DNA from: Caulobacteraceae bacterium
GTDB lineage: Bacteria > Pseudomonadota > Alphaproteobacteria > Caulobacterales > Aquidulcibacteraceae
Assembly (NCBI GenBank): GCA_009773335.1
Contig: WRPF01000013.1
Coordinates: 24,448 to 88,447, forward strand
DNA: 64,000 nucleotides
Reading direction: 5' to 3'
Both the position numbers and the translations under genes were made by a program. Shown in pieces: positions 17,448 to 27,920 of the stretch. The notes beneath the pieces are model-generated. The model did no database searches, was not told the DNA's origin, and saw only the letters and a list, made by a program, of their open reading frames with translations. How positions within the stretch are numbered: the stretch's first letter is position 1; each line of letters opens with the position of its first letter.

Positions 17448-18064
17448 TTCCGCTCCCTCCGCCCCGAGCAGCAATGGCGCGCGGCTGTCGTCCATCGCAG
17501 CAGGCCATGTCCACCCGAAAGGTGGCATGGAGACAGCCGGCGTAGCGATAGGGGCATAGAGCACATTACCTATGACGAACAGCTTGAGGTGCGCGTCACA
17601 CGAGTAGCCACCGCATGCCATGTAGATACGTACATCGGACTAAAAGCGCGCCGATCCATTCGGCAATTGGCGATTTTGTGTTTGTTTACCACTGCCGACT
17701 ACCAGAGTCGCAATATGGTTATTCTGGTTCGAGGTCTCGGTGAATAGCGCAACTGGCGCAGGACTTTTGGCGACCCGTGTGGCCGGCATCGGCGGGCTCG
17801 CGCAATCGCCTGGCCTTGACGCCGGTCTCGTGGGCGATCCCTCGCGTCGGAGCGCGCAGGGCGGGATTTTTTCCGCGGAACGCGCGCCGATGGGGGCGGG
17901 GGGCGAAGGCCGCCGCGCCGGCGGTCACCTAACCCCGCAACCGGACTTTCACGATTTCCCCAATCCCCCGGCGGACTCTTCGCGCGAAGGGGGGTGGATC
18001 GGGATTCCCAGATTCACGGTGGAACTCAACTAACGCCTCGGTGGGACGGGGAGCGGAGCAAAGA
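17448..18064. other. Intergenic region upstream of chemotaxis cluster 2
   Basis: About 600 bases. An open frame at 17740-18033 (97 codons) has low complexity and no recognisable feature, so it is not called. Two short perfect palindromes are present, TTCCGCGGAA (17871-17880) and CTTCGCGCGAAG (17978-17989). The promoter of the cluster should lie here, but no convincing -35/-10 pair could be singled out. Confidence 0.3.
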
Positions 18065-19978
18065 ATGTCGGTGACAAACAAGCACAGTCTGGAGCGAAAG
18101 GCCGTCATCGCCGGCGGAGCGCTCGTTTCCCTGTTCGCCGTTTCCGGCGGGGCGGGCCTCCTGTCGACCTTCCTGCTCGGCTCTGGACTGCATGCCGTCG
18201 AGAAGTCCGGGGCGGCGCTCGAAAATCACCTCACGGCGGACATGATGCATGATGCGCTGCGGTCCGATGTGCTCATGTCGCTTGTGGCGAACGACCCGAC
18301 CTTCGGCATTTCATACGCCGAGGTCGAGGCTGACCTCAAGGCGCACGCCCGCGAGCTGACCGGTCGTATCGCGTCGAACGAAGGACTTGTAAAGGGCGAT
18401 GCTCGCGCCGCCGTCGGTGCGGTCGCGACGCCGCTGGCTGAATACGTCAGGTTCGCGAGCGACATGGTCGAACTTGCCGGCTCCGATCCTGTGGCGGCGC
18501 GGGCGCGGTTGCCGGATTTCCAGGTGAAGTTCGAGGCGCTTGAAAAGGCGATGGCCGAAGCAAGCGACGCCATTGCCGCCGACGGTGAGCGCACCGCGAG
18601 CGCCAGCAGCCTGAGCGCAGAGGTATTCAAGTGGGCGATGATCCTGCTTGCGATCGTCGGCGTCGTAGGGTGTGGCGCGCTGATCCATGCAGCAAGGCGG
18701 ACCCTTGTCCGGCCGCTCCTCGAACTCTGCGAGGCGATGGATCGTCTCACCAAGGGAGACACCACCATCGACACGGCCCTTGAAGGCCGTGAGGACGAGA
18801 TCGGCGCCATGGCCCAGGCGGTTGTCGTCTTCCGCGACGCCGCAATCGACAAGAAGCGTCTTGAAGCGGAGCAGATCGCTGCTGTCGCCCGCGCAGAAGC
18901 CGAGCGGATCGCCGCAATCGCCCAGGCTGAAACGCTCGTCGTCGATACCTTCGGGAAGGGCCTTGAGCGTCTCGCTGGGGGCGAACTTGTGTACCGGATG
19001 CACGCCGATCTTCCGCCCGCGTACAAGAAGCTTGAGGCGGACTATAATAACGCCATGGAGCGTCTGCAGGCGACGATGAAGTCCGTCCTCGCCAACACCG
19101 CTGGAATCGGCCTCGGAACGGAGGAAATCGCCCAGGCGTCCGACAATCTCGCCCGGCGGACGGAGCAGCAGGCGGCATCGCTGGAAGAGACTGCCGCAGC
19201 GCTTGACGAGATAACCGCGTCGGTCGGCAAGACGGCGTCCGGCGCGCGCCACGCGAGCGAAGTGGTCGCTGTCGCGCGTGGTGAGGCGGAGAAGGGCGGC
19301 TCGGTCGTTCTCAACGCGGTTCAGGCGATGAGCGCGATTGAAAAGTCCGCGGGTCAGATTACCCAGATCATCAGCGTCATCGATGAAATCGCCTTTCAGA
19401 CCAACCTCCTTGCATTGAACGCGGGTGTCGAGGCGGCGCGGGCCGGCGATGCTGGCCGCGGCTTCGCTGTCGTCGCGCAGGAAGTGCGTGCGCTGGCGCA
19501 ACGTTCGGCGGACGCCGCCAAGGAGATCAAGTCTCTCATCGCAACGAGTTCATCTCAGGTCGACGCGGGCGTGAAGCTGGTCGACCAGACCGGAGAGGCC
19601 CTGCAGCGCATCGTCTCGAAGGTTCTGGAAATCGACGGCGTCGTCACGGAAATCGCCGCCTCCGCGCAGGAGCAGTCGACTGCGCTCGCGCAGATAAACA
19701 CCGCTGTGAACCAGATGGACCAGACGACGCAGCAGAATGCGGCGATGGTCGAGCAGAGCACTGCTGCGACACATTCGCTTCACGCTGAAACCGACGAGCT
19801 TGCGCGCCTCATGGCGACCTTCTCGATCGGCGAGGTGTCTGGGCGGCGCGCCGAGCCGGGGCCGGCGACGCCTGTGTCGCGCGCGCGGCCCGCGCCTGCG
19901 CGTCGCTCGCCTCCGCGCAGCAGTGCGATGCCGGCCTCACGTCCGTCCGCAAGCGCTGACGCGTGGGAAGAGTTCTAG
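18065..19978 (+). CDS. Methyl-accepting chemotaxis protein (membrane receptor), cluster 2
   Basis: 637 residues from the ATG following GGAG. Membrane helix about 13-40, a periplasmic helical domain of about 150 residues (Ala/Glu-rich, no Cache or PAS signature that I can recognise), membrane helix about 189-210, HAMP about 211-265, a basic/acidic coiled coil ([19 protein letters not shown]) and the signalling hairpin with the conserved tip [21 protein letters not shown]-terminus SADAWEEF. First gene of the complete chemotaxis operon, the position of mcpA in Caulobacter. Confidence 0.94.
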   Translation: MSVTNKHSLERKAVIAGGALVSLFAVSGGAGLLSTFLLGSGLHAVEKSGAALENHLTADMMHDALRSDVLMSLVANDPTFGISYAEVEADLKAHARELTGRIASNEGLVKGDARAAVGAVATPLAEYVRFASDMVELAGSDPVAARARLPDFQVKFEALEKAMAEASDAIAADGERTASASSLSAEVFKWAMILLAIVGVVGCGALIHAARRTLVRPLLELCEAMDRLTKGDTTIDTALEGREDEIGAMAQAVVVFRDAAIDKKRLEAEQIAAVARAEAERIAAIAQAETLVVDTFGKGLERLAGGELVYRMHADLPPAYKKLEADYNNAMERLQATMKSVLANTAGIGLGTEEIAQASDNLARRTEQQAASLEETAAALDEITASVGKTASGARHASEVVAVARGEAEKGGSVVLNAVQAMSAIEKSAGQITQIISVIDEIAFQTNLLALNAGVEAARAGDAGRGFAVVAQEVRALAQRSADAAKEIKSLIATSSSQVDAGVKLVDQTGEALQRIVSKVLEIDGVVTEIAASAQEQSTALAQINTAVNQMDQTTQQNAAMVEQSTAATHSLHAETDELARLMATFSIGEVSGRRAEPGPATPVSRARPAPARRSPPRSSAMPASRPSASADAWEEF

Positions 19979-20009
19979 AGTCTGGGTGTGGTTGACGAAG
20001 GGCAGAAGC

Positions 20010-21590
20010 ATGAGTGCCGACTACCACCTGAGTGATCGACTCCGATTCGTCGCGTTGGATGAAGATGCGCGATCAGCCCTACGCGCGCTGAAGCCGTTGA
20101 TCGAAAAGGAACTGCCGAAAGCCCTGGACGTGTTCTACGGACAGGTTCGCAGCTTTCCGGAGACGAAAAAGTTCTTCACTGACGACGGTCACATGTCGGC
20201 TGCAAAGGGGCGGCAGGCGCAACACTGGGCAGTCATTGCATCTGCCGATTACAACGATGCTTATGTGCGCGGTGTGCGCGCGATTGGTCAGGTTCATGCG
20301 AAGGTCGGGCTGGATCCGCGCTGGTATATCGGCGGTTACGCGATTGTTGCGGAGCGACTCATAGACTCGATCGTTCGTGCAAGCTGGAAGGGCGGCGGCA
20401 AGAAGGTCGATGCGTTGAGCGCGTCGCTGGGGAGCCTCGTGAAGGCGGCGCTCCTCGACATGGATTTCTCCATATCCATCTACATCGAGACGCTGGAGAA
20501 CGAGCGCCGCACGCTTGAGGAGCAACGCGCGGTCGCGGAGCGGGAACAAGCCGACGTCGTGCATGCGCTGGCCGAAGCTCTTGACCAACTTTCCAGAGGC
20601 AACCTCACCTACCGTCTGCAAACGCCGATGACCGGGGCGCACGAGAAGATTCGCACTGACTTCAACAACGCGATGTCGAGCCTGCAGAACACGATGCAGG
20701 GCATCGCGCGCAATACCCGCGGCATCGAGTCCGGAACCGATGAGATCGCGAGCGCCTCGGACGATCTTTCACGACGCACCGAACAGCAGGCGGCCTCCCT
20801 GGAGGAAACAGCCGCCGCGCTGGATGAGATCACTGCGACCGTGCGCAAGACTGCCAGCGGGGCGCAGGTCGCCAGCGATGTCGTCGTGGTCGCGCGTGGC
20901 GAGGCGGAGAGGGGCGGGGCAGTCGTCACGCATACTGTCGAGGCGATGAGTGCGATCGAGAAGTCGTCGGAAAAGATCGCTCAGATCATCGTGGTCATCG
21001 ACGAGATCGCATTCCAGACCAACCTTCTTGCTCTCAACGCCGGCGTCGAGGCCGCACGCGCGGGAGACGCCGGGCGGGGCTTCGCTGTCGTCGCGCAGGA
21101 GGTCCGCGCTCTCGCACAACGATCCGCCGACGCCGCCAAGGAGATCAAGGCGCTGATTTCGGCCAGTTCGGCGCAGGTGGGCGCCGGCGTCAAGCTCGTG
21201 GACCAGACCGGAGAGGCGATTGGCAGCCTTGTGTCGAAGGTGCTGGAGATCAGCACGGTCGTCGGAGAGATCGCGGCGTCGGCGCACGAACAGTCGACCG
21301 CACTCGCGCAGATAAACACCGCAGTGAACCAGATGGATCAGGCGACGCAGCAGAATGCGGCGATGGTCGAACAGAGCACCGCGGCCACGCATTCCCTGCG
21401 CAGCGAGTCAGCTGATCTGGTGCGCCTTGTCGGCGCCTTCCAGATTGGCGCCGAAGCTCAACAAGGTGCGGCGCGGCCGTCGATGCCGAGGACGGCGGCG
21501 GTACGGCCTGCCTATCGGCCCGCGCGGCGCGCCGCAGTGGCGTACGCGCCGAGTGAGAAACCGCAGTCCGATGGTTGGGAGGAGTTCTGA
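20010..21590 (+). CDS. Globin-coupled chemoreceptor (HemAT-like, soluble)
   Basis: 526 residues from [13 protein letters not shown]; an in-frame extension back to 19737 runs inside the preceding MCP gene and was rejected. Residues about 8-165 are a globin-coupled sensor domain: [15 protein letters not shown], the QHW motif near 71-73, and proximal haem ligand His96 in [19 protein letters not shown]. There is no membrane helix. A linker ([14 protein letters not shown]) leads to an MCP signalling hairpin nearly identical to that of the gene before. C-terminus SDGWEEF. By family it senses oxygen through haem and directs aerotaxis through CheA/CheW encoded downstream. Confidence 0.93.
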   Translation: MSADYHLSDRLRFVALDEDARSALRALKPLIEKELPKALDVFYGQVRSFPETKKFFTDDGHMSAAKGRQAQHWAVIASADYNDAYVRGVRAIGQVHAKVGLDPRWYIGGYAIVAERLIDSIVRASWKGGGKKVDALSASLGSLVKAALLDMDFSISIYIETLENERRTLEEQRAVAEREQADVVHALAEALDQLSRGNLTYRLQTPMTGAHEKIRTDFNNAMSSLQNTMQGIARNTRGIESGTDEIASASDDLSRRTEQQAASLEETAAALDEITATVRKTASGAQVASDVVVVARGEAERGGAVVTHTVEAMSAIEKSSEKIAQIIVVIDEIAFQTNLLALNAGVEAARAGDAGRGFAVVAQEVRALAQRSADAAKEIKALISASSAQVGAGVKLVDQTGEAIGSLVSKVLEISTVVGEIAASAHEQSTALAQINTAVNQMDQATQQNAAMVEQSTAATHSLRSESADLVRLVGAFQIGAEAQQGAARPSMPRTAAVRPAYRPARRAAVAYAPSEKPQSDGWEEF

Positions 21591-21594
21591 GGCG

Positions 21595-21891
21595 ATGAGC
21601 GAAGAGATGGAATCGCCAGGCGTGGTCGTGCTCGACGCGGCGCTGGACTATCGCGCCGCTGCGCCGCTGAGGGATGCGTTTCTCGAACGGCGTGGCGGAC
21701 CCGTATTGGTGGATGGCGCCAATGTGGAGACGATCGGCGGGTTGTGCCTTCAGGTCCTGCTGGCGGCGCGGCAGGCGTGGGTCAGTGATCATGTGAGCTT
21801 CACGATCGCTGCGAGATCGGCCGCATTCGACCGGGGCATTCTTGGATTTGGCGCGTCGGCCGCACTCGGCCTCGATGCAATGTCGGAGTAG
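21595..21891 (+). CDS. cheX: STAS-domain protein at the cheX position
   Basis: 98 residues. A single STAS-like fold: a beta strand (VVVLDAALDYRAAAPLRDAF), then the Asp-containing loop VLVDGANVETIGGLCLQVLLAA and the helix after it. In Caulobacter the small gene between the receptor and the first cheY is called cheX; this has the same place and size. Role unclear; STAS modules mostly bind partner proteins. Four bases separate the globin-MCP stop from the ATG. Confidence 0.75.
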   Translation: MSEEMESPGVVVLDAALDYRAAAPLRDAFLERRGGPVLVDGANVETIGGLCLQVLLAARQAWVSDHVSFTIAARSAAFDRGILGFGASAALGLDAMSE

Positions 21892-21895
21892 GATT

Positions 21896-22261
21896 GTGAC
21901 ACGAAGAATTCTGACGGTCGACGATTCACGGACGATGCGCGACATGCTGCGGCTCGCGCTCGTTGACGCCGGCTTCGAGGTTATTGAAGCCGTGGACGGT
22001 GTTCATGGCCTGGAAGTGCTGGAACAGCACGGCGCCGACGTCATCATCACCGATATCAACATGCCGCGGATGGACGGGTTCGGCTTCATCGAAGCCGTGC
22101 GCGGGTCCTCGCCCTATCGGTCAACGCCAATCCTGGTGCTGACGACGGAGAGCACGCCCGAGAAGAAAGCGCGCGCGCGCGATGCGGGCGCCACCGGCTG
22201 GATAGTCAAGCCGTTCCATCCGACGAAGCTCGTCGAAGCGATCCGTCGCGTAGCGGCCTGA
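21896..22261 (+). CDS. cheY: Chemotaxis response regulator CheY (CheYI position)
   Basis: 121 residues from GTG, four bases after the cheX stop. Single receiver domain: acidic pair Asp9-Asp10, phospho-acceptor Asp53 (IITDINMPRMDG), Thr in LVLTTES and Lys in WIVKPFHP. All phosphorylation residues are intact. It sits directly before cheA, as the first cheY of the Caulobacter operon does, and is the best candidate for the CheY that binds the flagellar switch. Confidence 0.94.
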   Translation: MTRRILTVDDSRTMRDMLRLALVDAGFEVIEAVDGVHGLEVLEQHGADVIITDINMPRMDGFGFIEAVRGSSPYRSTPILVLTTESTPEKKARARDAGATGWIVKPFHPTKLVEAIRRVAA

Positions 22262-22277
22262 GGAGATCAAGAACGCC

Positions 22278-24425
22278 ATGGATCCGATGGAGAGCATCAA
22301 GGCGACGTTCTTCCAGGAATGCGAGGAGCTGCTCGCTGATCTGGAAGCCGGTCTGCTCGCCATACAGGCGGGGGCGGGCGATGAGGACACGATCAACGCC
22401 GTGTTCCGCGCGGTGCACTCGGTCAAGGGTGGCGCCGGCGCGTTCGGCATGGACGCGCTTGTACATTTTGCGCATGTGTTCGAGACACTGCTCGACGGCG
22501 TGCGCGCCGGTCGTATCGCGGCCGCGCCGGACCTTCTTGAGATATTGCTGCGCGCTGCGGACATCCTGGCAGACCATGTCAACGCTGCGCGCGACGGCGG
22601 CGCCGTCGATGAAGCCCGCTCCGCGGAGATGATCCGCGATCTTGAGCACGCTACAGATCCCGAGCACGACCATCGCGCTGCGCCCGATCTGGCGGCGCCC
22701 GATCTGGCGGCAGCGGGGGCGCCGGGCGTCGATCAGCCTGACGAGTTCGGGTTTACCGTCACGAGGTTCAATCCGGAATCCCTTGAGCCCCTGGTCGTGA
22801 CCGAGGCTCTCTGGAAGATTTGGTTCCGCCCGAAGTCCGCGCTGTACCGCAAGGGCAATGAGTCCGCGCTCCTGCTGCGCGAGCTTGCACGACTGGGACC
22901 CACCAAGGTCCGCCTGGACCAGACCGAATTGCCAGATCTCGCAAGCCTCGATCCCGAGTCCGCCTTCCTCGCGTGGGAGATCGAACTCGAAGCGGATACC
23001 GATGAGGCTGTCATACGTGAGGTTTTCGAATTCGTCGAAGGCGACTGCGACATCGAGATACGCCGGTGCAGCACGTCCGAATCGCCGGACGCCACGTCGG
23101 AGAGCGTGATCACCGCCATCGTGGAGCCGCCGCCAAGCCGGGCGACCGTGAACACAGAGTCCCCAGCGTCCGTCAAAGTCGAAACGCCGAAGGGGGAAGC
23201 GGTCGCCACACCGGCGCACGCAACGATACGCGTCGATCCGGAGCGGATCGACCGGCTCATCGATCTCGTCGGCGAACTCGTCATCAATCAGGCGATGCTC
23301 GCGCAGCGCGTCATCGAATCCGGACTGCCGCAATCGTCCAATGTCGCCACAGGCCTGGAAGATCTCGAGAGCCTCACACGGCAGATCCAGGACAGCGTCA
23401 TGGCGATCCGGGCCCAACCGGTGAAGTCAGTATTCCAGCGAATGCCGCGACTGGTGCGCGAGGTCGCCGCACAAACGGGCAAGTCCGTGCGCCTTGTGAC
23501 CGAAGGTGAGGCGACCGAGGTCGACAAGACCGTCGTCGAGCGCCTCGGCGATCCCATCACGCACATGATCCGGAACGCAATCGATCACGGACTTGAATCC
23601 CCGGAGCGGCGGGCGGCCGCGGGCAAGCCGCGTGAAGGTGTCGTGCGCCTTGCTGCGCTGCACCGCGGCGGTCGAATTGTGATCGAGGTGCAGGACGACG
23701 GCGCCGGGATCGATCGCAAACGCGTGCAGGCGATAGCCGTGGAGAAGGGGCTCATCGTTGCTGACGCCCAGCTGACCGACGAGGAAGTCGACAATCTGAT
23801 ATTTCTTCCCGGTTTTTCGACGGCGAACGCGATCTCCGACATTTCGGGTCGTGGGGTCGGCATGGATGTGGTGCGCCGCAGCGTGCAGGCCCTTGGCGGG
23901 CGCATTTCCATCACATCGCGCCCCGGGCAGGGTTCGACGTTCACGCTCAGTCTGCCGCTGACCCTTGCGGTGCTCGATGGCATGGTGGTCGATGTCGCGG
24001 GCCACACGCTGGTCGTGCCTCTGACGGCGATCGTCGAGAGTCTCAGGCCCAAGCCAGCCGACGTGAAGCGGTTGGGGCCCCAGGGCGCAGTCCTTTCGGT
24101 GCGAGACACTTATGTTCCGGTCGTCGATGTCGCTGCGATTCTCGGCTTTCGCGACTATTCAAAGTCCCCCTGTGACGGCGTCGTCATCCTGGTGGAAAGC
24201 GAAGACGGCGGGCGCGCCGCACTGACAGCGGATTCGATCTACGGTCAGCGGCAGGTGGTCATCAAGAGTCTCGAAGCCAACTACAGACAGGTCGACGGGA
24301 TAGCGGCCGCGACAATCCTCGGTGATGGCCGTGTTGCGCTTATCGTCGATGTCGACGCCGTGATCGCAATGCGGCGCCGGGACACCATCCGTGACTATCA
24401 ACAGCCGCTCGCAGCTGCAGGGTGA
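22278..24425 (+). CDS. cheA: Chemotaxis histidine kinase CheA
   Basis: 715 residues. An N-terminal Hpt domain has phospho-accepting His47 ([14 protein letters not shown]). A divergent P2-like domain (about 150-260, including [17 protein letters not shown]) and a variable linker follow. Next come the dimerisation domain ([14 protein letters not shown]), the HATPase with [15 protein letters not shown] and [11 protein letters not shown] and [11 protein letters not shown], and a C-terminal CheW-like domain ([10 protein letters not shown]). It takes input from the receptors through CheW and phosphorylates CheY and CheB. The only cheA in the window, so both chemotaxis clusters probably depend on it. 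Confidence 0.96.
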   Translation: MDPMESIKATFFQECEELLADLEAGLLAIQAGAGDEDTINAVFRAVHSVKGGAGAFGMDALVHFAHVFETLLDGVRAGRIAAAPDLLEILLRAADILADHVNAARDGGAVDEARSAEMIRDLEHATDPEHDHRAAPDLAAPDLAAAGAPGVDQPDEFGFTVTRFNPESLEPLVVTEALWKIWFRPKSALYRKGNESALLLRELARLGPTKVRLDQTELPDLASLDPESAFLAWEIELEADTDEAVIREVFEFVEGDCDIEIRRCSTSESPDATSESVITAIVEPPPSRATVNTESPASVKVETPKGEAVATPAHATIRVDPERIDRLIDLVGELVINQAMLAQRVIESGLPQSSNVATGLEDLESLTRQIQDSVMAIRAQPVKSVFQRMPRLVREVAAQTGKSVRLVTEGEATEVDKTVVERLGDPITHMIRNAIDHGLESPERRAAAGKPREGVVRLAALHRGGRIVIEVQDDGAGIDRKRVQAIAVEKGLIVADAQLTDEEVDNLIFLPGFSTANAISDISGRGVGMDVVRRSVQALGGRISITSRPGQGSTFTLSLPLTLAVLDGMVVDVAGHTLVVPLTAIVESLRPKPADVKRLGPQGAVLSVRDTYVPVVDVAAILGFRDYSKSPCDGVVILVESEDGGRAALTADSIYGQRQVVIKSLEANYRQVDGIAAATILGDGRVALIVDVDAVIAMRRRDTIRDYQQPLAAAG

Positions 24426-24429
24426 AGAC

Positions 24430-24897
24430 ATGACCGATATCGCCACACTGGCCAGTTCAGATCGTCGGGAACTCATCTCGTTCTGTATCGGGGAGCAGGA
24501 GTTCTGCGTGGATATCATGGCTGTTCGCGAGATTCGCGGATGGACGCCGGCCACGCCCCTGCCGCAGACGCCGGGATACATCCGTGGGGTGATAAACCTG
24601 CGGGGCGCTGTCCTTCCGGTCATGGATCTCGCGGCGCGCATGGGGTTGCCACCGGTACAGCCGAGCGCGCGCAGCGTCATCATTGTCGTCAAGGTTGCTG
24701 AACGCCTGATCGGTCTGCTCGTGGACGCGGTTTCGGACATCCTTTCCATTACGGACGAAAACATCCAGCCGCCGCCGGACGTCGCCTGCGACCGGGTGCG
24801 AAGCTTCGTGCGCGGGCTATTCACCATAGACGGCCGGATGATCAGTCAGATTGCGCTCGATCGCATCCTGCCGGAAATCGAGCAGGTCGCCGCATGA
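24430..24897 (+). CDS. cheW: Chemotaxis coupling protein CheW
   Basis: 155 residues from [20 protein letters not shown], four bases after the cheA stop. One CheW domain with the conserved [14 protein letters not shown], the arch [25 protein letters not shown] and [13 protein letters not shown]. It couples receptor arrays to CheA. Its TGA overlaps the ATG of cheR. Confidence 0.96.
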   Translation: MTDIATLASSDRRELISFCIGEQEFCVDIMAVREIRGWTPATPLPQTPGYIRGVINLRGAVLPVMDLAARMGLPPVQPSARSVIIVVKVAERLIGLLVDAVSDILSITDENIQPPPDVACDRVRSFVRGLFTIDGRMISQIALDRILPEIEQVAA

Positions 24898-25784
24898 CGG
24901 GCGCAGCACGTGTCGCACGCAGACAGGACACAAACGTGATCGTGGAGGGCGAGTTTGCGTTCACGGGCGAGGATTTCGCGCGGATCGCATCCATCCTCTA
25001 CGATACCGCCGGCATCGCGCTTCCTGACAGCAAGGCGACGCTTGTGTACTCGCGCCTGGCCAAAAGGCTTCGAACGATCGGCCTGCAGAGCTTCCGCGAG
25101 TATTGCGCGCTGGTTTCCTCCAGCGAGGGGCTCGACGAGCGTCAGGCGATGCTTGCGGCGCTCACCACAAACGTCACGCGCTTCTTCCGCGAGCCGCATC
25201 ACTTCGAACATCTCAAGGCCAACGTCGTTGCGCCCATGGCGGACGCCATTCGCCGCGGCGCCCGGCTCAGGATCTGGTCAGCCGGATGCTCCACAGGGCA
25301 GGAGCCATACTCGATTGCGCTGGCGATCCTCTCCGTGATCCCCGAAGCGCCAAAACTCGACGTGCGCATTCTTGCAACCGACATCGATCCCAATGTCATC
25401 GCCACCGCACGGGAAGGACTTTACTCCGACGATCTTGTGGAACCCATTCCGACGGCACTTCGCAACCAGTGGCTTGAACGCGCAGGTCCGGACCGGAAAA
25501 TGTGGTCCATAGGTCACGCCGCCCGCTCCCTTGTGACCTTCAATGAGCTCAATTTGATGGGGAACTGGCCCATGAAGGGAAAGTTTCAATCCATCTTCTG
25601 CCGCAACGTCGTCATTTACTTCGATGAGCCTACACAGGAAAAAATGTGGGCGCGGTTTGCGGCGACGATGGCGCCGAACGGCTGGCTATATGTGGGCCAC
25701 TCCGAGAGGGTGAGCTTGGCGAGTTGCCCGTTTTCGAACGAGGGGCTGACAAGCTACCGGTTGACCACTGGAGGCGCGGCATGA
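24894..25784 (+). CDS. cheR: Chemoreceptor glutamate methyltransferase CheR
   Basis: 296 residues. N-terminal helical domain ([20 protein letters not shown]), the linker [15 protein letters not shown], the SAM-binding loop [15 protein letters not shown], and the later motifs [13 protein letters not shown] and [13 protein letters not shown]. It methylates receptor glutamates using S-adenosylmethionine. It is the only cheR in the window. The W-E-E-F tails of the three receptors are probable docking sites. ATGA overlaps at both ends (cheW, cheB). Confidence 0.96.
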   Translation: MTGAARVARRQDTNVIVEGEFAFTGEDFARIASILYDTAGIALPDSKATLVYSRLAKRLRTIGLQSFREYCALVSSSEGLDERQAMLAALTTNVTRFFREPHHFEHLKANVVAPMADAIRRGARLRIWSAGCSTGQEPYSIALAILSVIPEAPKLDVRILATDIDPNVIATAREGLYSDDLVEPIPTALRNQWLERAGPDRKMWSIGHAARSLVTFNELNLMGNWPMKGKFQSIFCRNVVIYFDEPTQEKMWARFAATMAPNGWLYVGHSERVSLASCPFSNEGLTSYRLTTGGAA

Positions 25785-26809
25785 GCGCTGTCCGGGTGCT
25801 TGTGGTTGACGACTCGCCGACCATGCGCGGATTGATCACCGCGACGTTGCGTGCTGATCGTGACATCGACGTCGTCGGCTCGGCAGCCGATCCGCTTGAG
25901 GCGCGGGCGGCGATAAAGGCGCTCAATCCGGACGTGATTACGCTCGACATCGAGATGCCGAACATGAGCGGTCTCGAATTTCTCGAAAAGCTGATGCGTC
26001 TGAGGCCGATGCCTGTGGTCATGGTGTCCACATTGACGCACGCGGGTGCGGAAGCATCCATTTCGGCGCTGGAACTTGGCGCCGTCGATTGTGTTGGCAA
26101 ACCGGCAAACGGGCGCTCGGTCGCCGCCGCCTTTGCGGATCTCGCAGACAAGGTGAAGGATGCCGCGCGCGCGCACGTGAGATCCGGAGCGGGGATCGTA
26201 CGCAACAAGGTAACGCGGGCCAACTACGTATCGTCGCGGCGTCTGGTTGCGATCGGGTCCTCTACCGGCGGCGTTGAGGCGCTCCTTACGGTCCTGAGCG
26301 GATTTCCGCGAACCTGTCCGCCCACGGTCATCACCCAGCACATGCCGGCGGCTTTCACCGGCAGCTTCGCCGCCCGTCTCGACAAGGAGTGTGACGCGGC
26401 GGTCGCAGAAGCGCACGATGGCGCGATGCTGGAGCCGGGGCGAATCTACCTGGCTCCGGGCGGAGAGGCGCATCTCGAAATCTCCGGTTCGACGGCGATG
26501 CGCTGCCAGTTGCGTGAAGCCGACAAGGTGGAAGGCCACCGCCCATCTGTGGACGTACTGTTCCAGTCGGTGGCGCGGGCCGCAGGTGCGAATGCCGTGG
26601 GCGTCATACTGACCGGAATGGGGCGCGACGGCGCACGCGGTCTCAAGCTCATGAGAGACGCCGGCGCGCAGACGATCGGGCAGGACTCCTCGACGAGCGT
26701 TGTCTTCGGCATGCCGCGTGTCGCTGCCGAGATTGGCGCAGTGAAGGTGCAACTTCCGATCGGCGCGATTGGCGCCGCCATTCTTGATCACTGCGCTGTG
26801 AGGAACTGA
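25781..26809 (+). CDS. cheB: Chemotaxis methylesterase CheB (copy 2)
   Basis: 342 residues from the ATG overlapping the cheR stop; the frame is open further upstream, inside cheR, but the receiver domain starts here ([18 protein letters not shown]). Acidic pair Asp10-Asp11, acceptor Asp56, methylesterase Ser in [11 protein letters not shown], His in TQHMP and Asp in GMGRDGARG are all present. It is very similar to the copy at 13012, and both look active. Confidence 0.95.
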   Translation: MSAVRVLVVDDSPTMRGLITATLRADRDIDVVGSAADPLEARAAIKALNPDVITLDIEMPNMSGLEFLEKLMRLRPMPVVMVSTLTHAGAEASISALELGAVDCVGKPANGRSVAAAFADLADKVKDAARAHVRSGAGIVRNKVTRANYVSSRRLVAIGSSTGGVEALLTVLSGFPRTCPPTVITQHMPAAFTGSFAARLDKECDAAVAEAHDGAMLEPGRIYLAPGGEAHLEISGSTAMRCQLREADKVEGHRPSVDVLFQSVARAAGANAVGVILTGMGRDGARGLKLMRDAGAQTIGQDSSTSVVFGMPRVAAEIGAVKVQLPIGAIGAAILDHCAVRN

Positions 26810-26813
26810 CCAC

Positions 26814-27203
26814 ATGCCGGCCGCATCCGCAATAAACGCTATCATCGTGGATGACCAACTGACGATGCGCGCGCTCATTCGAAGCACGCTGCAGCAGATG
26901 GGCGTCTCAAATGTCCGGGACGCCGGCGACGGAGAGGAAGCGCTGGTGCGTCTGGCCGAACGGCCGGCGAACCTGATCATATCGGACTACAATATGCCGA
27001 AGCTCGACGGGCTTGGGTTGCTGCGTGCAGTGCGCGCCAATCCAAACACCCAGAAGGCGGCGTTCATAATGCTGACCGGACGCGCGGACAAGGATCTGGT
27101 CCAGCGCGCCGCGCAGTTCGGCGCCAACAACTATCTCGTGAAGCCGTTCACGCTCATGAGCCTGAAAGAGAAGATCGAACAGGTGTTCGGAGTGTTGACG
27201 TGA
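26814..27203 (+). CDS. cheY: Chemotaxis response regulator CheY (CheYII position)
   Basis: 129 residues. Receiver with acidic pair Asp13-Asp14 (IVDDQLTMR), acceptor Asp58 (IISDYNMPKLDG), Thr in MLTGRA and Lys110 (YLVKPF). Intact. The corresponding gene in cluster 1 is the remnant at 14052-14220. It starts four bases after cheB and its TGA overlaps the GTG of the next gene. Confidence 0.94.
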   Translation: MPAASAINAIIVDDQLTMRALIRSTLQQMGVSNVRDAGDGEEALVRLAERPANLIISDYNMPKLDGLGLLRAVRANPNTQKAAFIMLTGRADKDLVQRAAQFGANNYLVKPFTLMSLKEKIEQVFGVLT

Positions 27204-27514
27204 CGGCTACAACGACTTCGGTCCCGGGCCGACGAGTGCATGTCGGGCAGGGCGAACACCAGGTGAGTGGTGAAACCAACCTGCTGCTGTCCTCGATTCT
27301 CGGGTCGCGCGTGGCCGCGTGCCTGCGTGACGAAGGTATTCCGATTGTCGCCAGCAGTCTCGGCGGCCGGTCGGCGCGACGCATCCACTACTGGCCTGCG
27401 ACGGGAAAAGCGCTGGTGCGCGTCGTTGAGGACGCCGAGGGGATCGAGAAAGCGAAGCGCTGGAAGGTTCGCGAAACGGCACAGGTGGCGGGTGGTTCGG
27501 TGGAGTTCTTCTGA
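27200..27514 (+). CDS. Shortened CheD-like protein lacking catalytic residues
   Basis: 104 residues from GTG (GTGA overlap with cheYII). N-terminal part matches CheD (HQVSGETNLLLSSILGSRVAACL), but the catalytic Cys is Arg37 (one base, TGC to CGC). An in-frame deletion of about 80 residues removes the GGMNHF segment with the catalytic His and the FGGARM core. The C-terminal strand region is kept (SSLGGRSARRIHYWPATGKA). The frame is open and coupled to its neighbours, so it may still be translated, perhaps as a binding module or only to maintain coupling. Deamidase activity is not expected. A full CheD is at 14217. Confidence 0.85.
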   Translation: MTATTTSVPGRRVHVGQGEHQVSGETNLLLSSILGSRVAACLRDEGIPIVASSLGGRSARRIHYWPATGKALVRVVEDAEGIEKAKRWKVRETAQVAGGSVEFF

Positions 27515-27915
27515 TGTCAGCGAAACCACTTGTCGCCGCCGAAGGTGCGCCGGGCCTCGATGTCTTCGAGTGCGCGCGCGCGTTTCTGGGTATTGCGCGT
27601 GAACTGGCGAACGCTTCCGGGGTCTGCATAGGCCTGGAAGGCAGTGTGACCCATCTTTTGACACACTACACCGGCGAGGATCGATCGGTCCTCATCCGTG
27701 AACTGCAGCACCTCGATGTCCTGAACCAGCTGCTGGTCTCACTGTCCTCCTATGCGTCAGTGCTCGGCTCCCAGTGTATCGCCGGTGTTCCGCTGGATAT
27801 CGACGGCGCATCGCAGGAACTCGGTCTTGCCCGCGTGGCTGCGCGGCTCAGGGAACTAGAAGATCGCGACAGCGCGGACCGTGTGAGCGACTCCGGCGAA
27901 ATGGACTTGCTGTAG
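27514..27915 (+). CDS. CheU-like chemotaxis-associated protein
   Basis: 133 residues, acidic and mainly helical, no membrane helix or catalytic motif seen (AFLGIARELANASGVCIGLEG; VLIRELQHLDVLNQLLVSLS). Named by position: in Caulobacter the gene between cheD and cheYIII is cheU. Its ATG overlaps the stop of the shortened cheD. A probable remnant of a second copy is at 14789. Function unknown from sequence. Confidence 0.75.
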   Translation: MSAKPLVAAEGAPGLDVFECARAFLGIARELANASGVCIGLEGSVTHLLTHYTGEDRSVLIRELQHLDVLNQLLVSLSSYASVLGSQCIAGVPLDIDGASQELGLARVAARLRELEDRDSADRVSDSGEMDLL

Positions 27916-27920
27916 GCTGA

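Noticed and set aside
17740..18033. 97-codon frame upstream of cluster 2
   Set aside because: Gly/Arg/Pro-rich without recognisable features; weak start; probably non-coding promoter region.
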